Of a stretch of DNA of 64,000 nt, positions 1-9,232 are shown piece after piece (the stretch's first letter is position 1; each line of letters opens with the position of its first letter). Location of the stretch: assembly GCF_001428365.1 (NCBI RefSeq), contig NZ_LMSH01000002.1:1013505-1077504 (forward strand), written 5' to 3'. A model generated the notes under the pieces. That model saw nothing but the letters and a program-made list of their open reading frames with translations, had not been told where the DNA came from and made no database searches. The stretch is from Arthrobacter sp. Soil763. Its GTDB lineage: Bacteria; Actinomycetota; Actinomycetes; Actinomycetales; Micrococcaceae. The position numbers and the translations under genes were made by a program.

Positions 1-27
1 GCCCGCCTCGACGCCATCGGCGACTAG
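1..27 (+). CDS. prfA: C-terminal end of a gene cut by the window, probably peptide chain release factor 1
   Basis: Nine codons ending in TAG (Ala-Arg-Leu-Asp-Ala-Ile-Gly-Asp-stop) are open at the left edge, 18 nt before prmC. The identity is inferred only from the near-universal prfA-prmC order, in which PrmC methylates the release factors. The visible tail is too short to prove it. Confidence 0.55.
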   Translation, partial: ARLDAIGD

Positions 28-45
28 TACGGACCCTGCGCGTTG

Positions 46-945
46 ATGACACCTGAGACCGGCCTGAGCCTGTCCGACGCCGTCCGCGAGGCCACGGAAG
101 TGCTCGCCGCCGCGGGCGTACCCAGCCCCAGGATCGACGCCGAACTCCTCGCCGGGCACTTGCTCGGCGTCGGAACCGGCCGCCTCCGTGCCCTGGTCCT
201 CGGCGACACGCCGGCGCCGGCGGGCTATGCCGAGCTCGTGGCCGAGCGCGCCCGGCGGATCCCGCTGCAACACATCACCGGCGTGGCGCACTTCCGCTAC
301 CTCGAACTCGCCGTCGGCCCCGGGGTGTTCATCCCGCGGCCGGAGACCGAATCCGTCGTACAGCTGGTGATCGACCACCTGCGGGACCTGCCGCGCACCG
401 GGCGCGGACCCAGGGTCGCGGACCTGGGCACCGGCTCGGGAGCCATCGCCGGGTCGATCGCCCACGAGGTCCCGGACGCCGAGGTCCACGCCGTCGAGTA
501 CAGCGAATTCGCGCACGCCTGGGCGGCGAAGAACCTGCTGCCACTGGGCGTCCGGCTGGTCCGCGGCGACCTGCGGACCGCGCTGGCCGACCAGGACGGC
601 AGCTTCGACGTCGTCGTGTCCAACCCGCCGTACATCCCCGCCGAAGCCGTGCCCAACGAACCCGAGGTGGCGCTGCACGATCCGCCCGAAGCGCTCTACG
701 GCGGGGGAGCGGACGGCATGGAGCTCCCGACGGCGGCCGCGGCTTCCGCGGCCCGGCTGCTGGTTCCCGGCGGCTACTTTGTCATGGAGCACGCCGAGGT
801 GCAGGCCGGCTGGGTCGCGGCGATGCTGGAACGCTCCGGCCTCTGGACCGGGGTTGCCACCCACCTGGACCTCAACGGCCGGGAACGCGCCACGAGCGCC
901 GTCCGTAAGCCGGAGGCCGGCAGCAATGAAAGGATAGGCCAGTGA
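46..945 (+). CDS. prmC: Peptide chain release factor N5-glutamine methyltransferase PrmC
   Basis: This 299-residue cytosolic methyltransferase modifies the glutamine of the GGQ motif of RF1 and RF2 with S-adenosylmethionine. The N-terminal helical part (about 1-85) resembles the RF-binding domain of the family. The SAM motif DLGTGSG lies at residues 126-132, and the substrate-glutamine motif NPPY at 193-196. The ATG at 46 is preferred to the TTG immediately before it. The stop overlaps the GTG of the next gene by 4 bp, so prmC and tsaC are probably translationally coupled. Length and motifs are normal for the family. Confidence 0.95.
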   Translation: MTPETGLSLSDAVREATEVLAAAGVPSPRIDAELLAGHLLGVGTGRLRALVLGDTPAPAGYAELVAERARRIPLQHITGVAHFRYLELAVGPGVFIPRPETESVVQLVIDHLRDLPRTGRGPRVADLGTGSGAIAGSIAHEVPDAEVHAVEYSEFAHAWAAKNLLPLGVRLVRGDLRTALADQDGSFDVVVSNPPYIPAEAVPNEPEVALHDPPEALYGGGADGMELPTAAAASAARLLVPGGYFVMEHAEVQAGWVAAMLERSGLWTGVATHLDLNGRERATSAVRKPEAGSNERIGQ

Positions 946-1688
946 CGACTAGCTACGATTGCGCGGACGCGGACCAGCGCGCCGCAGGACTTGAACACGC
1001 CCAGCGGGCCATCCGGGCCCACCAGTGCGTGGTCCTTCCGACCGACACCGTCTACGGGATCGGCGCGGACGCGTTCTCGCCGCAGGCCGTGACGCTCCTG
1101 CTCGCGGCCAAGGGGCGCAGCCGGAAAATGCCCCCGCCGGTGCTGATCCCGCGGCTGAACGCCCTCGACGGACTCGCCACCGACGTCCCGGCCGAAGCCC
1201 GCCGGCTGGCCGAGGCCTTCTGGCCCGGCGGCCTGACCCTCATCCTGCACGCCCAGCCCTCGCTCGACTGGGACCTCGGCGAGACCCAGGGTACGGTCGC
1301 CCTGCGCATCCCGGCCGACGACATCGCGCAGGATCTGCTCACCCTCACCGGTCCGCTGGCGGTGTCCTCCGCCAACCGCACCGGCCAGGCTGCCGCGCAG
1401 ACCGCCGCCGACGCCGAGGTGCAGCTGGCGGAGTCCGTCGAGGTCTACCTCGAGGGCGGCCACCGCCCGGCCGAGGGGGAGGGCTCCGAGCCGTCCACGA
1501 TCGTCGACGCCACCGCAGTGCCGCTGCGGGTCGTGCGCCAGGGCGCTATCAGCCTCGAACGCCTGCGCGGCGTCGTCCCGGACGTGCTGGGCCTGGGCGA
1601 GGAGCCCGCGGAAGCCCCCGAGCCCGCAGCAGAAGCCCCCGCGCCCGCCGCGGAGGCACCTTCCGTCGAAGACTCCCCGAGGAACTGA
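942..1688 (+). CDS. tsaC: L-threonylcarbamoyladenylate synthase (Sua5/YciO/YrdC family)
   Basis: The enzyme makes threonylcarbamoyl-AMP from threonine, bicarbonate and ATP, the first step of tRNA t6A modification. Family signatures are visible: LPTDTVYGIGADAF near residues 32-45, KGRSRK near 57-62 and SSANRTGQ near 143-150. At 248 residues it is a TsaC-type protein without the extra C-terminal Sua5 domain. The last 30 residues are a low-complexity Ala/Pro/Glu tail that is probably disordered. Position after prmC is conserved in actinobacteria. Confidence 0.93.
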   Translation: MTTSYDCADADQRAAGLEHAQRAIRAHQCVVLPTDTVYGIGADAFSPQAVTLLLAAKGRSRKMPPPVLIPRLNALDGLATDVPAEARRLAEAFWPGGLTLILHAQPSLDWDLGETQGTVALRIPADDIAQDLLTLTGPLAVSSANRTGQAAAQTAADAEVQLAESVEVYLEGGHRPAEGEGSEPSTIVDATAVPLRVVRQGAISLERLRGVVPDVLGLGEEPAEAPEPAAEAPAPAAEAPSVEDSPRN

Positions 1689-1690
1689 AG

Positions 1691-2599
1691 ATGCAGCCGA
1701 AAGTCGCCGTCGCCGCCGTCACCTTCGACCGCCACGAAGAGCTTGGCCTGCTCCTGAAGGGCCTCGCCGCGCAGACCGCCCCCATCCACTCCATCGCGCT
1801 CGTGGACTCCGGCACCGAGCCGGCCACCGACGTCGTGGCCGCCGGGGGAACGAACATCAACTACCTGCGCTCCGAGGCGAACCTCGGGGGAGCGGGCGGC
1901 TTCGCCTACGCCATCCTGGCGGCCATGGCCAGCGGCGCCGAGTGGATCTGGCTGATGGACGACGACGGCCACCCGGAGGACGCGGACTGCCTGGCCGCGC
2001 TGCTGGCGGCCGCGGAGGAGCACGGGCTGGACATCGTCAGCCCGCTCGTCGCCGCCACGGCGGACCCCAACCGGCTCTCGTTCAACTTCAGGATCAACGG
2101 GCTGCTGACCAACGACCGCTCCCGGCTGGCGCCGATGGGCTACCTGCCGGACATGGTGCATTTCTTCAACGGCGCCCTGATCCGCACCGAGGTCTTCTAC
2201 AAAATCGGCATCCCCGACGTGAAGTTCTTCATCCGCGGCGACGAAGTCGACTTCCTCTCCCGGGTCAAGAAGGCCGGCCTGAAATACGGCACCCTGGCCA
2301 CCGTCGCCGTGCAGCACCCCGCCACCTGGACCGAGATGAAACCCGTCTTTGGCGGCTTCATCACTCCGGTGATCCCGGAGGGCGACTTCAAACGCTACTG
2401 CTACTTCCGCAACCGGGGCTACCTGACCCGGAAGTACCGGAACCTGCGCTGGTTCGGGGCGGACATCGTCGGCTTCCCGTACTACTTCCTGAAGGCCGGC
2501 GACCTCAAGGGCCTGGCCCACTGGTTCAACGCCTACTCCACCGGCTTCCGCGGCAAGGGCTTCGGCTCGCCGGCGCGGCTGATGTCCACCAACAGCTAG
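1691..2599 (+). CDS. GT2-family glycosyltransferase, galactofuranosyltransferase-like
   Basis: This 302-residue GT-A fold glycosyltransferase has no membrane span. The ATG at 1691 follows the tsaC stop by 2 nt, with a GAGGAA ribosome site overlapping that stop. The N-terminal VAAVTFDR strand, the Asp-rich metal and nucleotide-sugar motif MDDDG (about residue 88), and a later FIRGDEVDF acidic motif are visible. Those motifs and the GGAGGF segment resemble GlfT-type galactofuranosyltransferases and related rhamnosyl or galactofuranosyl transferases. The donor sugar is inference. It lies in a four-gene glycan module with a second GT2 directly downstream. Confidence 0.85.
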   Translation: MQPKVAVAAVTFDRHEELGLLLKGLAAQTAPIHSIALVDSGTEPATDVVAAGGTNINYLRSEANLGGAGGFAYAILAAMASGAEWIWLMDDDGHPEDADCLAALLAAAEEHGLDIVSPLVAATADPNRLSFNFRINGLLTNDRSRLAPMGYLPDMVHFFNGALIRTEVFYKIGIPDVKFFIRGDEVDFLSRVKKAGLKYGTLATVAVQHPATWTEMKPVFGGFITPVIPEGDFKRYCYFRNRGYLTRKYRNLRWFGADIVGFPYYFLKAGDLKGLAHWFNAYSTGFRGKGFGSPARLMSTNS

Positions 2600-2605
2600 G
2601 CCGCC

Positions 2606-3553
2606 GTGGAAAACCTGTACGCCGTCGTTGTCACCTACAACCGGGCCGGCTTCCTGCAAAACCTGCTGGACTCCTTCGACCGGCTCGGCACCCGCCCGGC
2701 GCGGATCATCGTGGTGGACAACGCCAGCACGGACGACACCGCCGACGTCGTCACCCGGGCCGCCGCCGCGGGCGGAACGCCGATCCAGTACGAGCGGCTG
2801 CCGGAGAACGTCGGCGGCGCCGGGGGTTTCTCCCGCGGCGTGGAGGTCGCCCTGGCCGCGGGCGCCGAATGGCTGTGGCTGATGGACGACGACGTCGAAG
2901 TGCTTCCCGGGGCAGTGGACGCGCTGGCGAAATTCACCCCGGAGTACTCCTGCCTGATCGGCCGCCGCTACGATGCCAACGGCAAGCCCTTCTTCTGGCA
3001 GCACCACTTCGTCGAGGCCCTCGGCGTGTTCCTGCCGGTCTCCCGCGACGTCTTCCGGCACTCGGACGTGTTCCGGACCAATGTGGGCAACTTCGAAGGC
3101 ATGCTGATCAAGGCCTCCGTGGCCCGCAGCATCGGCCTGCCGGACCCGCGGTTCTTCATCACCTGGGACGACCTAATCTACGGCTGGCTGGCTGCGCAGC
3201 AGACACCGGTTGTCTATGTCAACGCCTTCGTGATCAAAAAGGTCCGCGAGCAGCGGCAGGTGGACCTGATCGTGCGCCACCTCAACGACTCGTCGGACCT
3301 CAGCCGCCGCTACGTGATGCGCAACCGCGGGCACGTTGCGCAGTACCTCCGGGCCCACGGCAAGTACCACCGCGTTGGTTTCGGCGCCGGTACCGCCCTG
3401 ACGTTCCTGAAGGAACTTTTCCGGCTCGCCGCCGTCGAACGCACCCTCAAGGGCACCGGCCAGCTCTGGCGGGGCTGGCGGGAATCGCGTGCCATCCTGG
3501 GGGACCGCAGCTGGCAGCCGATGCCGGCCGTGGACGTCAAACCCCGGCGCTGA
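2606..3553 (+). CDS. GT2-family glycosyltransferase, second of a pair
   Basis: This 315-residue GT2 enzyme starts with GTG six nt after the previous stop. It shares the pattern of its neighbour: VVVTYNR start, VVDNASTDDT loop, GGAGGF segment, MDDDVE metal motif (about residue 93) and a downstream FITWDDLIYGW acidic motif. The two genes are probably paralogues acting in sequence on the same lipid-linked glycan, as GlfT1 and GlfT2 do in mycobacteria; that analogy is inference. The gene is followed by a terminator-like hairpin, so the two GT genes and tsaC may form their own transcript. Confidence 0.85.
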   Translation: MENLYAVVVTYNRAGFLQNLLDSFDRLGTRPARIIVVDNASTDDTADVVTRAAAAGGTPIQYERLPENVGGAGGFSRGVEVALAAGAEWLWLMDDDVEVLPGAVDALAKFTPEYSCLIGRRYDANGKPFFWQHHFVEALGVFLPVSRDVFRHSDVFRTNVGNFEGMLIKASVARSIGLPDPRFFITWDDLIYGWLAAQQTPVVYVNAFVIKKVREQRQVDLIVRHLNDSSDLSRRYVMRNRGHVAQYLRAHGKYHRVGFGAGTALTFLKELFRLAAVERTLKGTGQLWRGWRESRAILGDRSWQPMPAVDVKPRR

Positions 3554-3581
3554 AAGCGAAAGAGATTAGTATCGTTTTAGG

Positions 3582-3622
3582 CCCCGCCACTGTCCGACGG
3601 TTGTGCGGCGGGGATATTTTTT
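3582..3622 (+). terminator. Rho-independent terminator-like hairpin after the GT2 pair
   Basis: The inverted arms CCCCGCC (3582-3588) and GGCGGGG (3607-3613) enclose an 18-nt loop and are followed by ATATTTTTT (3614-3622). The T-tract is unusual for this GC-rich DNA. The element overlaps the longest possible start of the next gene (GTG 3603), which argues for a downstream start there. Confidence 0.6.
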
Positions 3623-3659
3623 GAAACAGGCGCCTGGCCGCCGTGGTAGTGGAAGTCGG

Positions 3660-5540
3660 TTGCAATCTCTGTTGACTACGAAATCTGAAGCGCGCGCATC
3701 CGGCGCAGCACGGGAGGAGAAGCCCGCCCTCTGGATCTGGATCCAGCTGTTCCTGGACTCCATGTCCTGGATCGTGGCGATCGTCCTGGCGCTGCTCCTC
3801 CGCTACGAGATGGGCATCCGCGCCGAGCAGTTCCTCGGCGCCTTCTTCATCGCCGCGATCGCCGTTGTGGTCCAGATCCTGGCCGGCTACGCCCTGGCCC
3901 TCTACCGGGGGCGGTACCCCTTCGGCAGCTTCCAGGAGGCGCGGGCGCTGGTCTTTGTCACCGTGATTGTGGCGGCCTCCATCACCGGGACCCTGCTGGT
4001 GCTCTACGGCGCCATTAACATCGGGCGCAGTGTCGGCCTGATCGCCTTCCCGTTCGCCTGCCTCTTCATGGGTGCGGCCCGCTACGCCAAGCGGCTCTAC
4101 GTCGAAAGCCGGACCCGGCCCGGCGACGAGGCGCAGAACACCCTGATCTACGGCGCCGGCTTCCTGGGCAACTCGCTGCTCACCCGCATGCTGCAGGATC
4201 AGGACTCCCCGTACTTCCCGGTCGGCCTGATCGACGACGACCCGGCCAAGAAACACCTCCGGCTCTCCGGCGTCCAGGTCATGGGCAAGGGCGAGGATCT
4301 TCCCGCCGTCATCCGCCGGACCCGGGCGAGGGTCCTGGTGCTGGCCTTCGCCAACGTCGAGGCCGCCGTCGTGCGCCGCATCTCCGACGCCGTGGCGGGA
4401 CTGAACATCCGCGTGCTGGTGCTCCCGCCGCTGCGGGACATGCTGGGGGGCGGGGCGCCCGAGGGCTTCTCGGACTTCCGCGACGTCGCGGTCGAGGACC
4501 TGATCGGCCGCCGGCCGGTGGACATCAAGGTCGACGAGATTGCCGGGTACATCAAGGGCAAGCGGGTGCTGGTGACCGGCGCCGGCGGGTCCATCGGCTC
4601 GGAACTGTGCCGCCAGATCGTGCAGTACAACCCGGCCGAACTGATCATGCTCGACCACGACGAAACCGGGCTGCAGCAGACCCAGATCTCCATCACCGGC
4701 CGCGGCCTGCTGGCCGGGCGCGACACCGTGCTGGCCAACATCCGCGACGGCGAGGCCCTGCAGGAGATCTTCGCGGACCGGAAGCCCGAGGTGGTCTTCC
4801 ACGCGGCCGCCCTGAAGCACGCGCCGCTGCTGCAGCAGTACCCCGTGGAGGCGTGGAAGACCAACGTCTGCGGCACCCTGAATGTGCTCCGTGCCGCCCG
4901 GATTGCCGGTGTCTCGCACTTCGTGAATATTTCCACCGACAAGGCGGCCAACCCCACTACGGCCCTGGGCCACTCCAAGCGTGTCGCGGAAAAGCTGACC
5001 GCCTGGATGGCCGGCCAGACCGGGGACACCTATGTCTCCGTCCGCTTCGGCAACGTCATGGGCAGCCGCGGCTCGATGCTGCCGCTGTTCACCGAGCAGA
5101 TCCGGGTGGGCGGCCCGGTCACGGTCACCGACCCCGAGGTCACCCGTTTCTTCATGACCATTCCCGAGGCCTGCCAGCTGGTGATCCAGGCCGGAGCCAT
5201 CGGCGCCGGCGGCGACGTGATGATCCTGGACATGGGTGAGCCCGTGAAGATCCTGGACGTCGCCCAGCGGATGATCGCCATGTCCGGGAAGGACATCGAG
5301 ATCATCTACACCGGCCTGCGTCCGGGGGAGAAGCTGCACGAGGAACTCGTGGGCACCGGCGAGCTGGACCAGCGGCCCCTGCACCCGAAGATCTCGCACA
5401 CCAAAGCCAACCAGCAGGACCCGGAGAAGCTGGACCTCAACGTCTGGCTGGCCCGCTGCGAGGCCGAACAAGGCGCCAACATCGCTGAAATCCCCGACGA
5501 CGAGGCGGACGAAGCGGCCGCGCTCCGGGTGGCGCTGTGA
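3660..5540 (+). CDS. Membrane-anchored NDP-sugar 4,6-dehydratase/epimerase (CapD/FlaA1/PglF family)
   Basis: About 626 residues. An N-terminal block of about four membrane helices is followed by a nucleotide-binding CoA-binding-like domain and a C-terminal extended SDR domain with the NAD motif VTGAGGSIGSE near residue 305. The family makes UDP-4-keto-6-deoxy-GlcNAc for bacillosamine, QuiNAc or FucNAc pathways. In STDKAANPTTALGHSK the residue at the usual Tyr/Met position is Leu, with Lys retained, as PglF-type dehydratases also lack Tyr. The start is uncertain: GTG 3603 lies inside a terminator-like stem, TTG 3660 has GGAAG 4 nt upstream, and TTG 3672 is another option. It overlaps the next gene by 4 bp. 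Confidence 0.85.
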   Translation: MQSLLTTKSEARASGAAREEKPALWIWIQLFLDSMSWIVAIVLALLLRYEMGIRAEQFLGAFFIAAIAVVVQILAGYALALYRGRYPFGSFQEARALVFVTVIVAASITGTLLVLYGAINIGRSVGLIAFPFACLFMGAARYAKRLYVESRTRPGDEAQNTLIYGAGFLGNSLLTRMLQDQDSPYFPVGLIDDDPAKKHLRLSGVQVMGKGEDLPAVIRRTRARVLVLAFANVEAAVVRRISDAVAGLNIRVLVLPPLRDMLGGGAPEGFSDFRDVAVEDLIGRRPVDIKVDEIAGYIKGKRVLVTGAGGSIGSELCRQIVQYNPAELIMLDHDETGLQQTQISITGRGLLAGRDTVLANIRDGEALQEIFADRKPEVVFHAAALKHAPLLQQYPVEAWKTNVCGTLNVLRAARIAGVSHFVNISTDKAANPTTALGHSKRVAEKLTAWMAGQTGDTYVSVRFGNVMGSRGSMLPLFTEQIRVGGPVTVTDPEVTRFFMTIPEACQLVIQAGAIGAGGDVMILDMGEPVKILDVAQRMIAMSGKDIEIIYTGLRPGEKLHEELVGTGELDQRPLHPKISHTKANQQDPEKLDLNVWLARCEAEQGANIAEIPDDEADEAAALRVAL

Positions 5541-6562
5541 CGCCCCTGGTGCTGGTGGCCGTGACCACCCTGCTGGCGAGCCTGCTGCTGCCGTTTGCGG
5601 TGAAGCCGTGGCTGGTCCGGCTGGGTGTCGTGGACATCCCCTCGGCCCGCTCCTCGCACCGCAAGGCCACCATCCGAGGAATGGGACTCGCCGCCGCCCT
5701 GGCCACCCTGATCGGGTACCTGGCCGCGGTGCTCACGGGCCTGGTCACCGTGGACCGCTCGGTGTTCGCCGTGGTGCTCGCCGTCATCGCCGCCTGCGCC
5801 GCGGTCGGCTGGGTGGAGGACCTGCGCGGGATGTCCATCCGCGGGCGCGCCGCCGCCCAGCTGGGCATCGGCGCCGCCGGGACTGCGGCGCTGATCGTGC
5901 TCACGGGGCAATCCTTCTGGTGGCTGCCGCTGGGCGCGGTCGCCATCGCCGCCTACGTCAACATCGCCAACTTCATGGACGGCGTCAACGGCATTTCCGG
6001 ACTCCACGGCGTGACGGCCGGCGCGGCCTATGCCGTGGCCGGATCCCTGTCCGGGCAGCCCTGGCTGACCGCCGGCGGTGCCGTGCTGGCGATGGCCTTC
6101 CTAGGCTTCCTGCCCTGGAACCTGGGCCGTGGCTCCGTCTTCCTCGGCGACGTAGGCAGCTACCTGCTGGGTGCCTCGATTGCGGCCCTGGCCGTCGCGG
6201 GCTTCCTGGGCGGGGTCTACGTTGAATACGTCCTCTCGCCGATCCTGGTCTATGCGGCGGACACCGGCTACACGCTGCTGCGCCGGATCAAGGCGGGGGA
6301 GCGGTGGTACGCCTCGCACCGCGAGCACGTCTACCAGCGGCTTACCGACGTCGGGTTCTCGCACCTGCAGTCGGCCGCGGCCGTCACGGTGTGTACCGCC
6401 GCAGTCATTGTCCTCGGCTTCACCGCGGCGACGGCCACCTTGCCGGTCGTCGCGCTCTGCGTGGCCGGCAGCCTGCTGGTGCTCGGCCTGTACCTGGCAT
6501 CCCCTGACCTGATCCGCCGCTTCCGGCGGCGCACCAAGGTCACGAGGATCCCGGTGGCCTAA
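5537..6562 (+). CDS. Polyprenyl-phosphate sugar-1-phosphate transferase (MraY/WecA superfamily, WbpL-like)
   Basis: This 341-residue integral membrane protein has about ten hydrophobic helices. It transfers a sugar-1-phosphate from a UDP-sugar to undecaprenyl phosphate, starting a surface glycan. Visible motifs are NFMDGVNGISG (about 147-157), FLGDVGSYLLG (about 203-213) and the cytoplasmic HREHVYQRL loop. That loop is closer to WbpL-type QuiNAc/FucNAc-1-P transferases than to the HIHH motif of WecA, which would fit the 4,6-dehydratase just upstream. The GTG start overlaps the upstream TGA, so the two are coupled. It is the last gene of the glycan module before the ATP synthase operon. Confidence 0.85.
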   Translation: MTPLVLVAVTTLLASLLLPFAVKPWLVRLGVVDIPSARSSHRKATIRGMGLAAALATLIGYLAAVLTGLVTVDRSVFAVVLAVIAACAAVGWVEDLRGMSIRGRAAAQLGIGAAGTAALIVLTGQSFWWLPLGAVAIAAYVNIANFMDGVNGISGLHGVTAGAAYAVAGSLSGQPWLTAGGAVLAMAFLGFLPWNLGRGSVFLGDVGSYLLGASIAALAVAGFLGGVYVEYVLSPILVYAADTGYTLLRRIKAGERWYASHREHVYQRLTDVGFSHLQSAAAVTVCTAAVIVLGFTAATATLPVVALCVAGSLLVLGLYLASPDLIRRFRRRTKVTRIPVA

Positions 6563-6579
6563 GCGTGTTCTATCTCGTG

Positions 6580-6585
6580 TAGAAT
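6580..6585 (+). promoter_or_regulatory. Candidate -10 box of the ATP synthase operon
   Basis: TAGAAT lies in a 77-bp gap 55 nt before the first atp-cluster gene. It is part of a small inverted repeat (TTCTA 6568-6572, TAGAA 6580-6584). No good -35 hexamer is visible 16-18 nt upstream, so this is a suggestion only. Confidence 0.35.
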
Positions 6586-6639
6586 TCAGGGGCGGCCTGT
6601 CGCCGCGTCCCCCTGGCCATCCTCGACGATCGGGTTCCC

Positions 6640-7125
6640 ATGACCTCCAGCGCCGACTCCGGACACCGCTCCGGCAGCGGATCCGTTGGCGGCTCCGGCC
6701 CCACCACGTCGCTGTGGCTGAGGCTGCTGGCCCTCAGCTCCGCAGCCGCCGGCGCGGGACTGGCGCTGGCCTGCCTCGCGGCCGGGCTGCTCGACAGCGG
6801 GGCGGCCGCCTTCTCGGCCCTCTTCGGCGGGGCCCTCGTAATGGCGTTCTTCGCCATCAGCCTCCTCGTCGGGCACTTCGGCGGCCGGAACCATTCCTCC
6901 GGCGCGATCGGGCTCTTCGTGGCCACCTACTTCATCAAGGTCGTGGGGTTCGCGGTGGTGCTGTTCGCCATCGGCGCCCCGGCCTGGCTCTCGGGCCGGT
7001 GGTTCCTGATCGGAGCCGTCGTGTCCGTGGTGCTCTGGCAGGCTGCCGAACTGTACGGCTTCGCCAAGGCGCGGCTGCAGATCTACAACGACCCCGAGAC
7101 CCCCGGAGGCGGCACCCATGCCTAG
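6640..7125 (+). CDS. Small membrane protein at the head of the atp operon (AtpI-like)
   Basis: This 161-residue protein has a Gly/Ser-rich N-terminus and four hydrophobic helices (about residues 25-48, 55-77, 90-110, 120-140), then a short charged tail. Four helices and the position before atpB match the AtpI (uncI) family, whose members assist c-ring assembly or Mg2+ uptake. Sequence identity to AtpI cannot be judged by eye, so the name is inference from context. The stop overlaps the next ATG by 8 bp. Confidence 0.65.
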   Translation: MTSSADSGHRSGSGSVGGSGPTTSLWLRLLALSSAAAGAGLALACLAAGLLDSGAAAFSALFGGALVMAFFAISLLVGHFGGRNHSSGAIGLFVATYFIKVVGFAVVLFAIGAPAWLSGRWFLIGAVVSVVLWQAAELYGFAKARLQIYNDPETPGGGTHA

Positions 7126-7459
7126 CCGCGACAACGGACGCGGGAACACGCCCAAAAAGTCCGCCCGCACCCCCAAAACCAGCGACGGCGCACCCGGTGT
7201 ATCGAGCGGCGGTGAGGACGGCGGATACAACGCCGGGATCGCCGTCTTCAGCTACATCGTTGGCGGAATCATCGTCTGGAGTTTGATAGGGTGGGGTCTG
7301 GATAATCTGTGGGGAACCCGCTGGATTGTGCTCGCAGGCGCCCTGCTTGGAGCTGCGGGCGGGTTCTATCTTTCTCATATGCACGGCCTCACCAGTAACG
7401 GAACATCGACTGGCGGAGACAATCCTGCAGGTGGCCCGTCCCAGGACGAGGAACAGTAA
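7118..7459 (+). CDS. AtpZ/AtpI-family small membrane protein
   Basis: The 113-residue protein has a Lys/Thr-rich hydrophilic N-terminus of about 40 residues. It is followed by two membrane helices (about 46-66 and 70-90) containing GWGLDNLWGT and GAAGGFYLSH, the pattern of the AtpZ/putative F0F1-ATPase subunit family. It is expected to act with AtpI in assembling the Fo sector. It overlaps the upstream gene and precedes atpB by 91 nt with no obvious terminator, consistent with cotranscription. Confidence 0.7.
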   Translation: MPSRDNGRGNTPKKSARTPKTSDGAPGVSSGGEDGGYNAGIAVFSYIVGGIIVWSLIGWGLDNLWGTRWIVLAGALLGAAGGFYLSHMHGLTSNGTSTGGDNPAGGPSQDEEQ

Positions 7460-7550
7460 TGCCAAATAATTTCACAGGGGGACAGGCCGACGTACTTGTC
7501 GCCGGTCCCCGACCGACGCCCAATGATGGACACTGCAGAGAGGAAACGCG

Positions 7551-8351
7551 TTGATCGCGCTTGCGCTCCCGGCCCAAGATTCAGGAACTTTCACGCCCCC
7601 TGGAATCGAAGAAATGCACCTGCCGGCTATCCTGCCCTGGGGCGAGGCCGAAGGATTCTCCAAGCAGATGCTGCTGGTGATCCTCTCGGTCGTCATTATT
7701 GCCACCTTCTTTGTGCTCGCTGCGCGGAAGCAGCAGCTGGTTCCCGGCAAGCTGCAGTTCGCTGGTGAGGCCGCCTACGGCTTCGTCCGCAACGGCATCG
7801 CCAAGGACATCATCGGCGGCAAAGACTTCATGAAGTACGTCCCGCTGCTGTTCAGCCTGTTCTTCTTCATCCTCGTGAACAACATCTACGGCGCCATCCC
7901 GCTGATCCAGCTCCCGAGCTTCTCGCACGTCGGCGGCGCCTACGTGCTCGCCGGCATCGTCTACGTCACCTGGATCGCGATCGGCATCAAGAAGAACGGC
8001 CTGCGCTACTTCAAGCTGGCCACCGTGCCGAGCGGCGTTCCGGTCTACATCCTTCCGATCGTCATCCCGATCGAGATCATCTCCAACTTCCTGGTCCGCC
8101 CGGTCACGCACAGCCTCCGTCTGTTCGCCACCATGCTGGCCGGCCACCTCATCGTCATGATCGCCGGATCGGGTATTGAATACCTGGTCATGCAGGAGAG
8201 CGTGCTCCTGAAGGGCACCTCCGTGCTCGTGCTGGTCGGTGCGATCGCCATGTACATGCTTGAAGCGCTGATCATGGCACTGCAGGCTTACGTCTTTACC
8301 CTGCTGACCGCCATCTACATCGAAGGCGCTCTGCACGCGGACAGCCACTAG
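7551..8351 (+). CDS. atpB: F1Fo ATP synthase subunit a
   Basis: This 266-residue membrane subunit forms the proton half-channels next to the c-ring. The TTG start is supported by AGAGAGGAAA just upstream. The essential stator arginine is Arg190 in [13 protein letters not shown], and five to six hydrophobic helices are visible. A periplasmic N-terminal stretch precedes helix 1. It opens the canonical BEFHAGDC gene order. Confidence 0.96.
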   Translation: MIALALPAQDSGTFTPPGIEEMHLPAILPWGEAEGFSKQMLLVILSVVIIATFFVLAARKQQLVPGKLQFAGEAAYGFVRNGIAKDIIGGKDFMKYVPLLFSLFFFILVNNIYGAIPLIQLPSFSHVGGAYVLAGIVYVTWIAIGIKKNGLRYFKLATVPSGVPVYILPIVIPIEIISNFLVRPVTHSLRLFATMLAGHLIVMIAGSGIEYLVMQESVLLKGTSVLVLVGAIAMYMLEALIMALQAYVFTLLTAIYIEGALHADSH

Positions 8352-8428
8352 GCTCCCAAATCTTCCCCCCGCGGGGATGTAGCAAACCAAACAACCTGCC
8401 ACAACGGTGGCATCTTGAAAGGAAAAAA

Positions 8429-8632
8429 ATGGAAGGCAATCTCAACCTCGTAGGTTACGGTCTGTCCGCAATCGGCGGTGGTATCGGTGTTGGTCTCGTG
8501 TTCGCCGCTTACATCAACGGTGTGGCACGCCAGCCGGAGGCCCAGCGCGTCCTGCAGCCGATCGCATTCCTTGGCCTCGCGCTGACTGAAGCCCTCGCCA
8601 TCCTGGGCCTGGTCTTCGCTTTCGTTCTCTAG
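8429..8632 (+). CDS. atpE: F1Fo ATP synthase subunit c
   Basis: The 67-residue hairpin of two membrane helices is joined by the polar loop ARQPEAQR. The ion-carrying carboxylate is Glu54 in [11 protein letters not shown]. The residues around it (Ala before Leu-Ala, no Ser/Thr after the Glu) fit proton rather than sodium coupling. A GAAAGGAAAAAA ribosome site sits right before the ATG, as expected for the most abundantly made subunit. This is the diarylquinoline target in mycobacteria. Confidence 0.97.
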   Translation: MEGNLNLVGYGLSAIGGGIGVGLVFAAYINGVARQPEAQRVLQPIAFLGLALTEALAILGLVFAFVL

Positions 8633-8671
8633 TCTGAGCTTCAGAACAAGCGAACATCCAGAACCTAGTAG

Positions 8672-9231
<560 letters not shown>

Positions 9232-9232
<1 letters not shown>

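Noticed and set aside
3537..5471. 644-codon minus-strand frame opposite the dehydratase
   Set aside because: Composition is typical of an antisense frame (His/Gln/Gly/Asp-rich); the plus strand shows SDR and membrane signatures.
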